Assembly: GCA_002917775.1 (NCBI GenBank)
Contig: KZ627158.1
Span: 716,578 to 780,577, forward strand
Length of the DNA: 64,000 nucleotides
Reading direction: 5' to 3'
Origin: Glaciozyma antarctica PI12
Taxonomy: Eukaryota; Basidiomycota; Microbotryomycetes; Kriegeriales; Camptobasidiaceae
The notes beneath the pieces are model-generated. The model did not search any database and had not been told where the DNA came from. It saw only the letters and a program-made list of their open reading frames with translations. The translations under genes were made by a program, and so were the position numbers. Of the stretch, positions 23,391-35,030 are shown in pieces; the first letter of the stretch is position 1, and each line of letters begins with the position of its first letter.

Positions 23391-25400
23391 CTAGCCAGCG
23401 GCACGAAAGAACAAACCACATCTCGGCAACTTGAACCCTTCACTCGGATCAACCTCCTGAACAACAACAATCCTGCCTACTCTCCAAGCGTGGTTGGCAT
23501 GGCTAAGAATGGAGAGCGCAAAGAACACACCCGTTTCCTTATCCAACGGGAAGCGGTGCTTGCAGAGAAGCCTCTGCATCATCTCCTCCTCATTCTTTGC
23601 CTGCGATTAAACCCGTTAATCCCTCGCGGTGACCGATCCATTGCCTCCCCACGATGAGTCAATCTGGTGATATTAAAGGCAGTTAGCGCAAGCTTTCAAG
23701 GTTACAGCAACTCCTTCTGACCTCCCATGGAGATATCACTCCATTTGCATTGAAAAACTGCAGGAACCACCAGTATCAGCGCAGTGGGCGAGTCTAGGAT
23801 ACCGGCTTGGGGAACAAGGAGGCGAGGAGGCAAAGGCGGGAGTCTGGTGAGGGTGAATCAAGGTGTTTCTCTCGAGGAGTAGCAGAGAATTGAGTCTAGT
23901 TCTCGAAAGACTGAGGGGGGAGTAAGGGAGTGGGGAGGAAGGTTGAGAGGAGAGGTCAATGGGGAGAGACAAGGAGGAGAAGCTAAGCCAAGGTCCCAAA
24001 AGTTCATTGAGAATCCAACTCGCGTGCTCGCCGGCCACCGTCGAGAACGCTCCGGCTCTAATCTGCTTGCTTGCGTATTGGAGAGTCCTGTGAGGAAAAA
24101 GGAAGTAAACAGCATTCAAAGTGATTGCGAGGAGGACTTAGCGGAGTCAGAGTGAGAGATTGTGTGAGAGATCCTTGCCCGAACGGTGGCCACTGCGCAC
24201 CGTAAATGACTACTCGATCATCAGTCAATCTCAGCGTAAATGGTCAACATCAATTTAACACACCACAGCCCAAGATGCAGCCCAACACTGAGGAGATTGT
24301 GAGGTGCTATGCGTAGTTGTCGGAGAGACCAAGCTGCACGAGACTTGTCAAGGACACATCTGCGCTAGATTATTGGGGACAAGGCTTCACAGTGTGAAGC
24401 TGGGGCACACTGCAAACTGGCAAAGAGATCGGCCAGACAACAAAAAGTGCGGAAGCGAGAGGCGAGAAAGCGAGAGTGACGATGCAGACTGCAGAAAGTT
24501 GTCAGCTTTCTCGCGAAGAGCTTGCGAAGAACTCACTCAAAGACGACGCAAGAGTGAGAACATGGCGCTGGAAATAAGCCCGTCAGCTGCGTTCTTTCTG
24601 CTTGGCCAGGGCATGCGAGTGCGCATCCTCTTGATCGCCGGCCACAAAACTGCGAAGCGGGGGTCAGCGAGGTACAGCACGGCGACCGCCGGTGACGACG
24701 ACTCACCCAAGAATTGAGAGTCTCCGACATAATTGAGTAGGACCGAGCGATCAGCCGTCGCAGCGCCATGCTGAAGTTCAATGTACGGCTGCGCGAAATG
24801 CGAATTAGCTCGCTACCGAGATCGAAAGAGCGCGCCGCACTTGAACCGACTTGATCACTCAATCAAGGTATCCCCAAGCCGCAGTGACGAGAAGCGAGAG
24901 AGCGACGACGGTGGTGGTGCTGTGAGCGAGTGCGTCAGCTCCTGACCTCTCTCCTCCTCAATGAACGCACTAGGCATACTGCGACGACCGGATCAGCTCA
25001 GCTCTCCGCCCCTGTCAGCTCTCGCAACTCACGTGAAAGGTGCGCAGCTTGTTCTGCCTCTAACTCTAAAGAGGCACGGAGAAGCCCAAATTGTTCTCGC
25101 AGACCCAGTACAGCACCTGCGGAGAAGCGGTTAGTTGTGAGCAACGCCGGGGGATCAATCTCCGAGAACGACACACCTCCATCGCGATTCGAGCGCGGCC
25201 ATCGAAACAACCAGCCCAATCGAGTACCACCTCGTGAACGGGATAGGATGCCATTGCTTCCCCGTCTGCGACCTCGGGCGATCCCACTCGGTCCCCGCTT
25301 GCTACTCCCTCGGACACCGCCTCAGCACCGCTCCAGGACAGGAACTCAAGACCGCGCGCACCTCCAAAGCAAAGCATCAGAGCTCCGCACCACTTCAAGG
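23391..25400 (-). CDS. Unrecognised intron-rich gene candidate (boundaries unresolved)
   Basis: Several exon-like blocks on the minus strand are bounded by proper splice signals of this genome. From 5' to 3' they include GLREQFGLLRASLELEAEQA (25020-25100), a block spelling ELQHGAATADRSVLLNYVGD (24680-24780), ASKQIRAGAFSTVAGEHASW (23970-24085), NANGVISPWE then IDSSWGGNGS (23600-23735), and a last exon with NEEEMMQRLLCKHRFPLDKE ending at TAG 23391-23393. Introns such as 24661-24705 (GTGAGT, GCTGAC, GCAG) and the one after 23703 (GTCAG, GCTAAC, CCAG) look genuine. Frames between all blocks could not be joined with certainty and no start codon was settled. The helical, leucine-rich blocks could form an all-alpha repeat protein. 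GC and codon use are clearly lower than in the neighbouring genes. It may be a fast-evolving gene or a decaying one. Confidence 0.4.
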
Positions 25401-25853
25401 AGATTCGATGGAAGTAGGCGACTTGAGGTCGCTTGGAGAACGAAAGGAGCTCAATTCAACAGGCGAGGTGCGAGTCAGGGAGCGCGTGCTGGGGGTCTTG
25501 ATGATATCCCAGCGCCGTGTAGGACATGCTGGTGAGGAGAGGATGCGCCACGGAGGTAGGCGAGAGAAGAGGGAGAGAGGAGCTGGGGGCGCCAGCCGTA
25601 ATTTCGAGCACTGGGTACTGAGGCACGGTTCCCCGATCTCTCCTAAGGAGGGGAGGCGATGCGAGCACGAACGAGGAGAGAGCAACGAGCAGGTAGCAAG
25701 CAGATTTAGCAGTGCACCTCCTAGACGAGGACGAAGCACTTCGTCCTCGCAGGCTCGCACTCGGGACCTTCGAAATACCACTCTTTTCCCAGTGCAGTCT
25801 CTATCCCTTCTGCTCCTCCTCCGTCCCCCCTTCCAGCTTCACCACGAACGACT

Positions 25854-27069
<1,216 letters not shown>

Positions 27070-27247
27070 GTCGAGTTCGGTTCCTGTGAGTGGAGGGAGG
27101 AGGAAGAGCAGCGGCCAAGTTGAAACAATCGCCGCGGCAGCAATCAGCCTCCACCTGTCTCCACCTGGTCGCCTACAGCCCACTCACTCCAAGACACAGC
27201 ACTCTGATCCCACCCAAACCCTCCTTTGAGCTTCTTCCTCGCTCAGA

Positions 27248-27972
27248 ATGACCATCTACGGGTAAGCTTCCCCTTGCTCAACGACGTGACCAGAGAACGA
27301 ACCCCCAGCTCACCCCGCGCGTCCACAGGTTATACGTCTTTGATCGACACTGCACCTGCACCTTCTACGCCTCCTACAACGGCAAAGTCCCCCGCGCCGG
27401 CCCCTCGACTCTCCCGAACGTGTACCGCCCTCCTATCGCGTCCCGCGCGAGCCAACCTCCTCCGCCCTGGGAACGATCAGGGGGGACAGGGACAGTGGGT
27501 CAGGGTGGGGTGAATGGGAAGATGGAGGGAGAACGGGTGAGGGAGGGGGGAGAGGCGAGTGCGGGACTGGCGCTGGAGGAGGAGGCCAAGCTCGTGTATG
27601 GCGTCGTGTTCAGTTTGCGGAATATGGTCAAGAAGCTTGCGAATATGGTCAAGAAGCCTGCGTGGAGGTACGGAGTGAGCTCGAGCTAGCTGACGACAGG
27701 TGCTTGCAGAGACGACGACTCGTTCCACTCCTTCTCGACCTCTGCCTACAAGCTCCACTACCTCCACACCTCGACTTCCACCCACTTTGTCCTCGTCACC
27801 TCCCCCATGGCCGAGTCCCTTCGATTCGTGCTACGGCAACTCTACACGGGCGCGTTCACCGAGTTTGTGGTGCGGAATCCGATGATCGAGCTCGACTCGC
27901 ATGTGAGCGGAAGAGGGATCGACAACGACGCGTTCAGGATGGCGGTGGAGAAGCTGCTGTTGAGCCTTTGAG
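27248..27972 (+). CDS. BET5: TRAPP complex subunit TRAPPC1/Bet5
   Basis: A longin-fold subunit of the TRAPP tethering and Rab-exchange complex (Ypt1/Rab1 activation) at the Golgi. Exon 1 is only MTIYG; after an intron the family start continues as LYVFDRHCTCTFYASYNGKV. Conserved blocks are EEEAKLVYGVVFSLRNMV, SAYKLHYLHTSTSTHFVLVT and FRFVLRQLYTGAFTEFV-type helices ending VVRNPMIEL. Compared with ~145-residue Bet5 this copy carries a glycine/proline-rich insertion of ~45 residues before the EEE helix and a 7-residue tandem duplication (NMVKKLA / NMVKKPA). The last stop is TGA 27970-27972. Confidence 0.92.
27620..27661 (+). repeat. 21-base tandem duplication inside TRAPPC1
   Basis: Two adjacent 21-nt copies (27620-27640 and 27641-27661) differ at one base. 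They stay in frame and duplicate seven residues of the conserved helix. The near-identity suggests a recent event. Confidence 0.9.
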
Positions 27973-28047
27973 CGCGCGCAGAGTGGAGGAGGAGCGAGGG
28001 GAGTTGCGAATGTATTAATGCTGCATGCGGTGTACGAGGGCCCGAGG

Positions 28048-28865
28048 TCATGAGCTCGCTGCGCCTCCCGCTCCTCCCGCCGCACCTGCTCCCGTTGCTC
28101 CCGCTGCTTCGCCTCCTACCACGGCTGCCCCCGCGTACCCCACCTTCCATCTGCACGCACGAACCGGAATCAGCTCTCAGCCCTCCCGCCAAAGCTCCAC
28201 CCCACTCACCCCCATCCCTGCAACGCTCTCACAATCTTGGGCGTAATGGCGACCGTGATCCCAATCCGCACGGGGAGGAGGAGCGTCTTGTGAATCGCGT
28301 ATGCGAGCACCGCCGTCGTCGCTATTGCGGAGTAGCCATTCTTCTCCTGCACGACGTCGCTCGCCAGCGGAACAGGCAACGGCGTCGGCACAGGCTTAGG
28401 TTTTCGCTCTCCCTTGCCCGGATGCTGCTCCTTCCACCCCTCTACCGCCCGCCGAATCTTTCCCGGCTCCCCGTCCTTCCTCCTCCACCCCAGCGTCTCA
28501 AGGACCCAATCCTCCGCGTCCCGAACCTTGTCCGCTCCCACGCTGTAAACGAGTAGGAACGTGAGGCTGAAATCGGCGAGGGAGAGAGCGAGGTAGATGA
28601 CGAGCGCGCTCCAGCCGTGCGTGCGGAAGAGCTTCTTGAGCCGCTGCGAGAGGCTGAGATCGGCGGCGGAGGAGGAGGCAGGTGGGGTCGTGGCAAAGCG
28701 CCGGAGGGAGAGGCGGAGAGGGGCGGAGGAGGGGAGGGGGCGGTGGGGAAGGCGCGAGGAGCGGAGGGGGGACAAGCCGAGGGAGGTCGTCAGAGTTCGG
28801 GAGGTGCTGAGGGGTGAGGGACGGGCTGCGAGGCGCGTTGGGAGTATTCGCGAGCGTGCTAGCAT
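28048..28865 (-). CDS. DUF1279 (FAM210-like) mitochondrial membrane protein
   Basis: ATG 28863-28865 starts a long Arg/Ser/Leu-rich presequence (MLARSRILPTRLAARPS) ending near RRFATTPPAS, a good mitochondrial targeting signal. The DUF1279 core follows: RLKKLFRTHGWSALVIYLAL, SLADFSLTFLLVYSVGADKV, and the second membrane stretch LLLPVRIGITVAITPKIVRA. Family members (animal FAM210A/B, yeast Nat2-like) act at the inner membrane in mitochondrial translation or organisation; the precise role here is not known. A final intron near 28150-28205 joins QGWG to a short Gly/Ala-rich tail (WKVGYAGAAVVGGE...) ending at 28048-28050. Without that splice the frame stops at 28206. Confidence 0.85.
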
Positions 28866-29087
28866 CTGGCAAGGGGTCGGAGGAGGGCTGAGGCGTCGAG
28901 CGGCGGGGGTTAGAGGTCAACGTGAGCGACGAAGAAAGATTCTTGTTCGCCGCGGCCTTGCGGGGTCTCCCTCTTACGCTCAGTCGAGCAGAGTGTTCTC
29001 TCGCCAGAAACAGCAGTGGAATGCACGGTCAATCTCCCTCGACTCAACGAAAGCAACGAATCGCGGAGCCCCGGTCCCTCGAGCTCA

Positions 29088-29610
29088 TCACGAGGTCGAC
29101 AGTTCGCCCTCTGTGCAACCCACCTCAATCAGCTCACTGTACCACTGGAGAGCAATCATGCAGGGACTAGGAGCTCACTCTCCACGATGTGCCTCTCGAC
29201 GAGCTCCTCGACTTGGGGCCTGTGCGCGAGAGCTTCGGAGAGCTTGTTCTAGGGGTGGAGGAGGGGCTCAGCTGGGATCACAGTGGCGATAGACGAGAGC
29301 TCACCTCCGTAAGAGAACGCTCGAGCTCGCGCTGGGCTGCCTGGAGAGCAGGCGCGGCCTTGCTGGCGCTGAGGACGTTCTGGGGAATGCCCGTCAGCTC
29401 CCTCCCTCCGCCAACACAGCACTGCCTGAGAGAGTACCTTGTCTACGAGTTGTTCGACGGGGGAACGGGAGGAGAGAAGCTTCTCGAGTTTGGCAGAGTT
29501 GTCGAGAGTGATTGGGGTCGTATCGACAGTGATAGGGGCTTGGGTCGAGTCGGACACTGGAGGAGAGACGAGAGGTTTAGACTGGGTGCTGCAAAGTGAG
29601 AGCTTCTACT
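29088..29610 (-). CDS. Small RPEL-motif protein (start codon split by an intron)
   Basis: The spliced product is ~95 residues with two RPEL-like repeats: LEKLLSSRSPVEQLVDKNVL and LSEALAHRPQVEELVERHIV. The second fits the R-P-x-x-x-E-L-x-x-x-x-I consensus closely. In animals RPEL motifs bind monomeric actin (MRTF, Phactr); fungal RPEL proteins are little studied, so actin binding is inference. No ATG lies in frame upstream within the first coding exon, but joining the A at 29610 (before donor GTAGAA) to TG at 29556 makes ATG TCC GAC, with TCTAAAC as branch site. The last exon encodes KGELSTS and ends at 29088-29090. Introns separate the two motifs. Confidence 0.72.
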
Positions 29611-29852
29611 CGCTTTGCTTCTGGTTTGGTATCGGCAGAGGGTTGGTGTAGTCTGAGGGAGAGAGAGAGGAGAAGCTCAAGTCAACTCACGCGCCTCCAG
29701 CTCTTTCACCTCTCCCCCTCACCTCATCCAACGACCGACGGACAACCTCGAACACCAAACGATCTCAGAAGAGTACAGCCGACACATTTGATACGCCCAC
29801 GCGAAGCTCAGCTCGCCAGCAACCCATCCTTGAACGCCTGAACACCTGAACG

Positions 29853-32671
29853 ATGGCGAGCCGGCGACCCAGCCCCAAGCCTGCACCCTCCCACCCTCCA
29901 CTCCACCCCGCCATCGTCCCCAACCTCTGCCTCATCTACCTCCTCGCCACGCCCGGCAGTACCATCCCCCAATCGATCCTCGACGACCTCCTCGAGCTCG
30001 CTCTCATCAGCACATACGAGGAACGACCGCCGGCCTCGCTTAGAGCGTGGTTGAAGCGCGTGGAGGTTATTGAGCCGGTGCAGCAGGCGGGGAAGGTCGC
30101 GTCGGATATTCAGGCGCAGGTGCGTGGGGCTGGAGGAGGAGCTGGGAGAGGAGGAGCTGATTGCGGCGACGCAGATTGAGACGATTTGTGCAGAGGGACT
30201 GGATGGGATGCACACTTGGCTTAACAGTGAGCTGGAGCTGGACAGGCGCAGAGAGGTTTCGGTGAACTGACGGAGCTGACAGGTATCAAGCCGCTGTGTC
30301 CCTGGTCAGAGGACGACGAGGTGCGTCCCCTTCTCCCGCTTCGCAGCTCCCAACTGACAGATCTACGCGTTCAAAGAGTACTACGACCACGAATCCACTG
30401 CACCGCAACTCGCCGTACGGGGTCTACCTTCGTCGCTCGCGCATGGCCTTCTTCAAGCTCCCTTTCGACGAGGCGGTTAGGTGGTGGATGGACGTTCAGA
30501 GCTGGCGCGAGGGCGGTTGGGTTGAGCCGGATAATAGGTCGGGGAGGGAACAGGCGGCTGCAAGGTGCGTTCGTGCGTTCGTGCTAGGAGGGCGCGAGCT
30601 AACGCGCTCGCTTGTGCCAGTTACTCGAAGGCGCGGACGGCGCAGGATTACCAAGGGATGAAGGACGCGACGCGGTATTACGATCTCGATGATGGGACAG
30701 CACTGTGAGTTTATGTGGAGCGAAAGATCTGGGAGCGAGCTGACTCGAGACGTAGGCAAACAACGAGACCGCAATTCGCGCTGCTCAACACGGCGTTCCT
30801 CGAGTTCGAGGTCGGGGGATGGAAGGCGTGTCGTCAGGTGAGCTCGTAACTTCCCATTCGCGGTAAGCAGGAGCTCACAAGCTTGACCGCAGGCTCTCTC
30901 TGAAGCGATTCAAGTCGCTCGTCACGTCGGCGACGCTCGCTGTCTCGTCGCCTGCTCGAGGTTCGTTCTTCCACGTCCTCCACTGTCCGCATTCGCTCAC
31001 GAGCCTTTGACAGTCTCTCAAAACGCCTAGATTTTGCTGCTCCTGCGACGAAAGAAGGCGCGGTCCCCACCGGACTCGCAGTCGCCGACGGACGACCCAC
31101 ACCCACCGACGTACTCTGGGAGATCAAGCGGTCCACTTCTCTCGTGTGCTCTTCCGTTCCAGTGTCTCGTCGTGTCTTCACTCACGCAGCGGGCAGGGTC
31201 ATCCTATTCGACCCCTCTTTGCCAATCTCTCAAACTCGCGAATCCTCTTCCAGTCTCCACCAACGACCGCCATCGCAAAGGAGAAAGGGCGCGCGACGTC
31301 CTGGAACGACCGAGCGTGGGAATCGGCTTCGCACACGACTGCTTCAATCCTCTGGTCAGAAGTCGGTGCGCCCCGTCCGCTTCACGAGCTTGGGGATCTG
31401 CTGACGCGCCTTTGTAGGATCATCGACGCTGTCGGAGCTTCGGGAATCCATGGCGCTGGACGCTTTGGACCTCACGATGAACCAGTGGAACATCCGACAA
31501 GCGATCCTCTCGCGACGAGCAGCAAAAGTGCGTCGTCGTCCTCTGCTGGCGAGCCCGACTCACGCTTCTCTCACAGTGCGCCCAATCTCATCGCATCGAA
31601 GACGCTTTGCGGATCCTCTTCCAGGCCGTCGAGACGCGCGAGAAGCGGCATGCGATGGGAGTCCTCGAACTACGCGCTTGGAAGCTCGCGGTCTGGGACA
31701 TCGCTCGCACCGGCGCCGAACGGCAGTGCGTCCTCTCCCCCTCTCGGTCTTCGCAGCTCGCTGAGCCCCGATTTGCAGAGGACAGAACCACATCGTTGAG
31801 CATATTGATCGGATCTCTCCTCCGCCGGTGCCGCACTGGTCGAACTTGCGAGGCGGCGCCGAATCGGATTCGAAAGACGCTCAAGTCGTCTCTCTCCTCG
31901 ACCAAGGCCTCCAGCTCCTCGTACGTCCTTTCTCCTTCTCCCCAATTCTGGCTAACCGACGATCGAAACGCAGGAAAGCGGTCAATCCCCTCCAGCCCTC
32001 TCACTCTTCCTCCAAGCTCTCCACCGCGCAACCGTCTCCTCCTTCACCCCTCTTCGCCTTCGCTGCATCTGCCACGTCGTAGAAACTCGACTCGCGCTCT
32101 CTTCTACGCCTGCGGAAGCAGACAGGAGTTTGTTGGAGCTTGAGAGCGTTTGGGGGGAGATACTGGGGAGCGGGAGGGAGGACCCGGAGTTGTTGGCGAT
32201 GGCGAGGGAGACGAAGGCGAGGGCTTTGTTGGTAAGAGCGGGGGAGGACGGTGAGCTTTCGCTTTCGTCGTTGCCTGCTTGTGGACTAGCTGACGAGCTG
32301 AGCAGACGCGGAACTCGTTCCGGTCGTCCTCCTCCTTCGACAAGCAGTAGACAGTGCGTCCTCTCTCATTACCTCCCGCCCCGTGATGACTAAAACGAGC
32401 TTTTTTCATCCCAGCCTACGCGACCATGTCGTCCCACCGCTCCTGCCTCCGCACCCTCACCCTCCTCGGACGCCTCTACGACCACCTCTCCACCTCGCTC
32501 GTCCCTCCCCCTTTCACTTCCTGGATCGAGTTGCGCGATATCTTCGCAGAGAAGTACGTGGCGCATGAGAAGGCGGTGGGAGGAGGAGGGTGGACGCAGG
32601 TGTGGGAGGTCGAGGGGATCGTGGCGGGGGTTGAGAAGGCCGTTTTGACGGGTATTGCGATTGCTGGGTAG
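29853..32671 (+). CDS. APC5: Anaphase-promoting complex subunit 5 (Apc5)
   Basis: Apc5 is a TPR-type scaffold subunit of the APC/C ubiquitin ligase, which triggers anaphase and mitotic exit. The key block is HRNSPYGVYLRRSRMAFFKL followed by PFDEAVRWWMDVQSW, the Apc5 N-terminal hallmark. It is followed by TPR-like helices (ALLNTAFLEFEVGGWKAC, ALSEAIQVARHVGDARCLVA) and a C-terminal helical end (HRSCLRTLTLLGRLYDHLST to the TAG at 32669-32671). The ATG at 29853 is followed by HPAIVPNLCLIYLLATPGS. About a dozen introns of ~50-60 nt. One of them (30320-30375) seems to use an AAAG acceptor, because the CTGACAG there is itself the branch site. Exon joins in the middle (31150-32400) are less certain than the ends. 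Confidence 0.82.
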
Positions 32672-32710
32672 TTGGGGGGAAATGCGAAGATGGAGTACAG
32701 ATGGAGGAGC

Positions 32711-33054
32711 TCAGAGGCGGGAGAGGTGGTAGTTGATTGAGGAGACTCGGGGCTTGCCCTTGGGTTGCTGGGGTTCGGGAGAAGCCGTCAGATAAGCCGT
32801 GAGAAGTGAGATGAGGAGGGAACGTACGGGCTTCATCATGCACTCGTGTAGCTTCTTGGCGCTCTCCTTGCATGCGCCTGCGCTCGCTAGGTCTCCGGCG
32901 CTGGCCCAGCAACCTAGCATCGCGGTGAGCTCGAGAGCGCAAGGTTGGATGTGGTTCGCTCGACGAGGCTTGACTTTGAGCTATTGGAGCGTGGGTCAGT
33001 CCCTTGCCCTGTTCTCCCAGCTGTGCTCGTTCAGCTTACTTTTGGGATATGCAT
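32711..33054 (-). CDS. MRP10: Mitochondrial small-subunit ribosomal protein MRP10 (mS37), twin CX9C
   Basis: Spliced from three exons. Exon 1 is just MHIPK (ATG 33052-33054). Exon 2 has LKVKPRRANHIQPCALEL then TAMLGCWASAG, and exon 3 ends KGKPRVSSINYHLSRL. The two CX9C pairs (C-ALELTAMLG-C and C-KESAKKLHE-C) form the CHCH fold imported by the Mia40 relay, and the INYHL-R-L ending is typical of Mrp10. Product ~74 residues. It is part of the mitoribosome small subunit. It lies head-to-head with NSA2 across a 172-base promoter and tail-to-tail with APC5 only 40 bases away. Confidence 0.9.
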
Positions 33055-33226
33055 TCTCTCGCTTTCAACTGAGGAGAGAGAGAGGAGTAGTCGCTCTGAG
33101 CCAAAGTCGAACCTTTTGGCTGTTCTCGCACGGTCCTCAACAAATTCTTCTTTTGGTCAAGGTCGACTTGCTCTCCCCTTCCCTCTCCATCTCCCCCCTT
33201 TTTGAAGCCGCTCCAAAGTCGTCGCC

Positions 33227-34369
33227 ATGGCTCAGGGAAACTACATCGAAGAGAGTATCAAGGTCAGTCTCCCTTCCCCAGCCCTCATCCCCTCCTCCAG
33301 CGAACTCGACTAACCCGCTCTTCCCCTCGAACAGCTCAATGGACGCCGTATGGATCACGAGGAGCGCAAGCGCAAGCGCACCGCTCGCGAGTCTCACAAG
33401 GCTTCCGCTCAGGCTCAGACGCTCCATGGACACAAGGCCAAGCTCCTACACGCCCGTCGTTACGCGGAGAAGGTCCTCATGAAGAAGACGATCAAGGCGC
33501 ACGAGGAGCGAGACGTCAAGGCCAAGGATACTACCGCCATGCCCGAGGGAGCTCTTCCTACCTACCTCCTCGACCGTGAGGGACAGAACGACGCCAAGGC
33601 TCTCAGTTCGGCGGTTAAGCAGAAGCGCAAGGAGAAGGCGGGCAAGTTTGCGGTGCCGTTGCCCAAGGTTCGCGGTATCGCCGAGGATGAGATGTTCAAG
33701 GTCATCAAGACGGGAAAGACGAAGAGGAAGGGATGGAAGCGCATGGTGACCAAGGCGACGTTCGTGGGCGAGGTGCGTTGGCGACTCTTTGGGTTGGGCC
33801 TACTGGGAGGGAAAGCTGATGTGCGCTCGCAGGACTTTACTCGGAAACCCCCGAAGCTCGAGCGATTCATTCGACCTACCGCTCTGCGGTTCAAGAAGGC
33901 CAACGTGACACATCGTGCGTCGACAGATCCGCCACTCCCTCCCTCCAAAGCTAACTCGTTCGCTCCCAGCCGAACTCAAGGCGACCTTCCAGCTCCCCAT
34001 CATCGGCGTCAAGAAGAACCCTCAGTCCCCTATGGTTCGCTCCCCTCGCCACACGCATCCCAAGCTCTCCCGCTGACCTCCTCGTGCAGTACACCCAACT
34101 CGGAGTTATGACCAAGGGAACGATCATCGAAGTGAACGTGCGTCCTCCTCCTTCACCGCTGGACACCAGGAGCAGCAGCTAACCTCGCTACGCAGGTCTC
34201 CGAACTCGGACTCGTAACCACCGGCGGAAAGGTCGTCTGGTGAGTCCTCCCCTCCTCCCTCCGCACGACTCGCACTAACACTAACTTCCGATCTTCTAGG
34301 GGAAAGTACGCGCAGTTGACCAACAACCCCGAGCTCGATGGCTGCATCAACGCCGTACTCCTCGTGTAG
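33227..34369 (+). CDS. NSA2: Ribosome biogenesis protein Nsa2 (TINP1)
   Basis: A nucleolar 60S pre-ribosome assembly factor of the eS8 superfamily. ATG 33227 gives [20 protein letters not shown], then [39 protein letters not shown], the central [60 protein letters not shown] and the C-terminal [20 protein letters not shown] ending INAVLLV. Every family block is present and the length (~260 residues) is standard. Five introns. The stop is TAG 34367-34369. Confidence 0.96.
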
Positions 34370-35030
34370 AGCTGCTGTGGCGATATAGATTCGTTGGGGG
34401 GGTTCGGGTTCGCAGGGAGTTAGGGTCCGGAGCGAGTACGCGTGTACTGTTGGTTCTTGTATTGTCCATTCATTGCTTCGTTCAGCGATTCGGGAGCGCG
34501 AGAATCTTGCGATTGGGCAGGAGCTTGTCGAGACTGTTCGAGCCGAACTTGGATCGCACGCTGTACATACCTGTTTGTTCACCTCTGCTCGCGGTCTTAA
34601 TCGACGAAGCTGCTTGCGTTGACTCTGCTCATCATCTTTCGAAGGAGCTTCGCCGTCTCTCTCTGCCATCGCACGCGCGCACCCGTTCGAAGCCCTCCGC
34701 GCTCGTGCGAAGCTCATCACGAACGCAGCAAAGGCCCGTTGACGACTCCCGCCGTACCAGAAAGTGCAGCGGAGAGCGCGCACTTCTGAATCGGAAAGAA
34801 GGTCGCAGGAACCAGGATCGCGCATCTGGTCCTCTCCTCGTCGCGCGGGAGCGAGCAAGCGGGTTCGCCTCGCTCTCCGCTTACACGAGCTCATCCCAAC
34901 CCCGACCCCACGTCGCTTCTAACTCTCTTGCCAGGCTATCAATCTCGCCACCTCTCGCAAGCACTCTCCCTCGCACGAGGATGCTCAATGGTAAAACCCG
35001 AATTACAGCTGGCAACGTCCTACGAAAACC
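34370..35030. other. Convergent 3' region between NSA2 and SDHB
   Basis: A 661-base stretch with 3' UTRs of converging genes. Open frames run through it on both strands, but none has a recognisable family or proper splice context. Confidence 0.45.
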
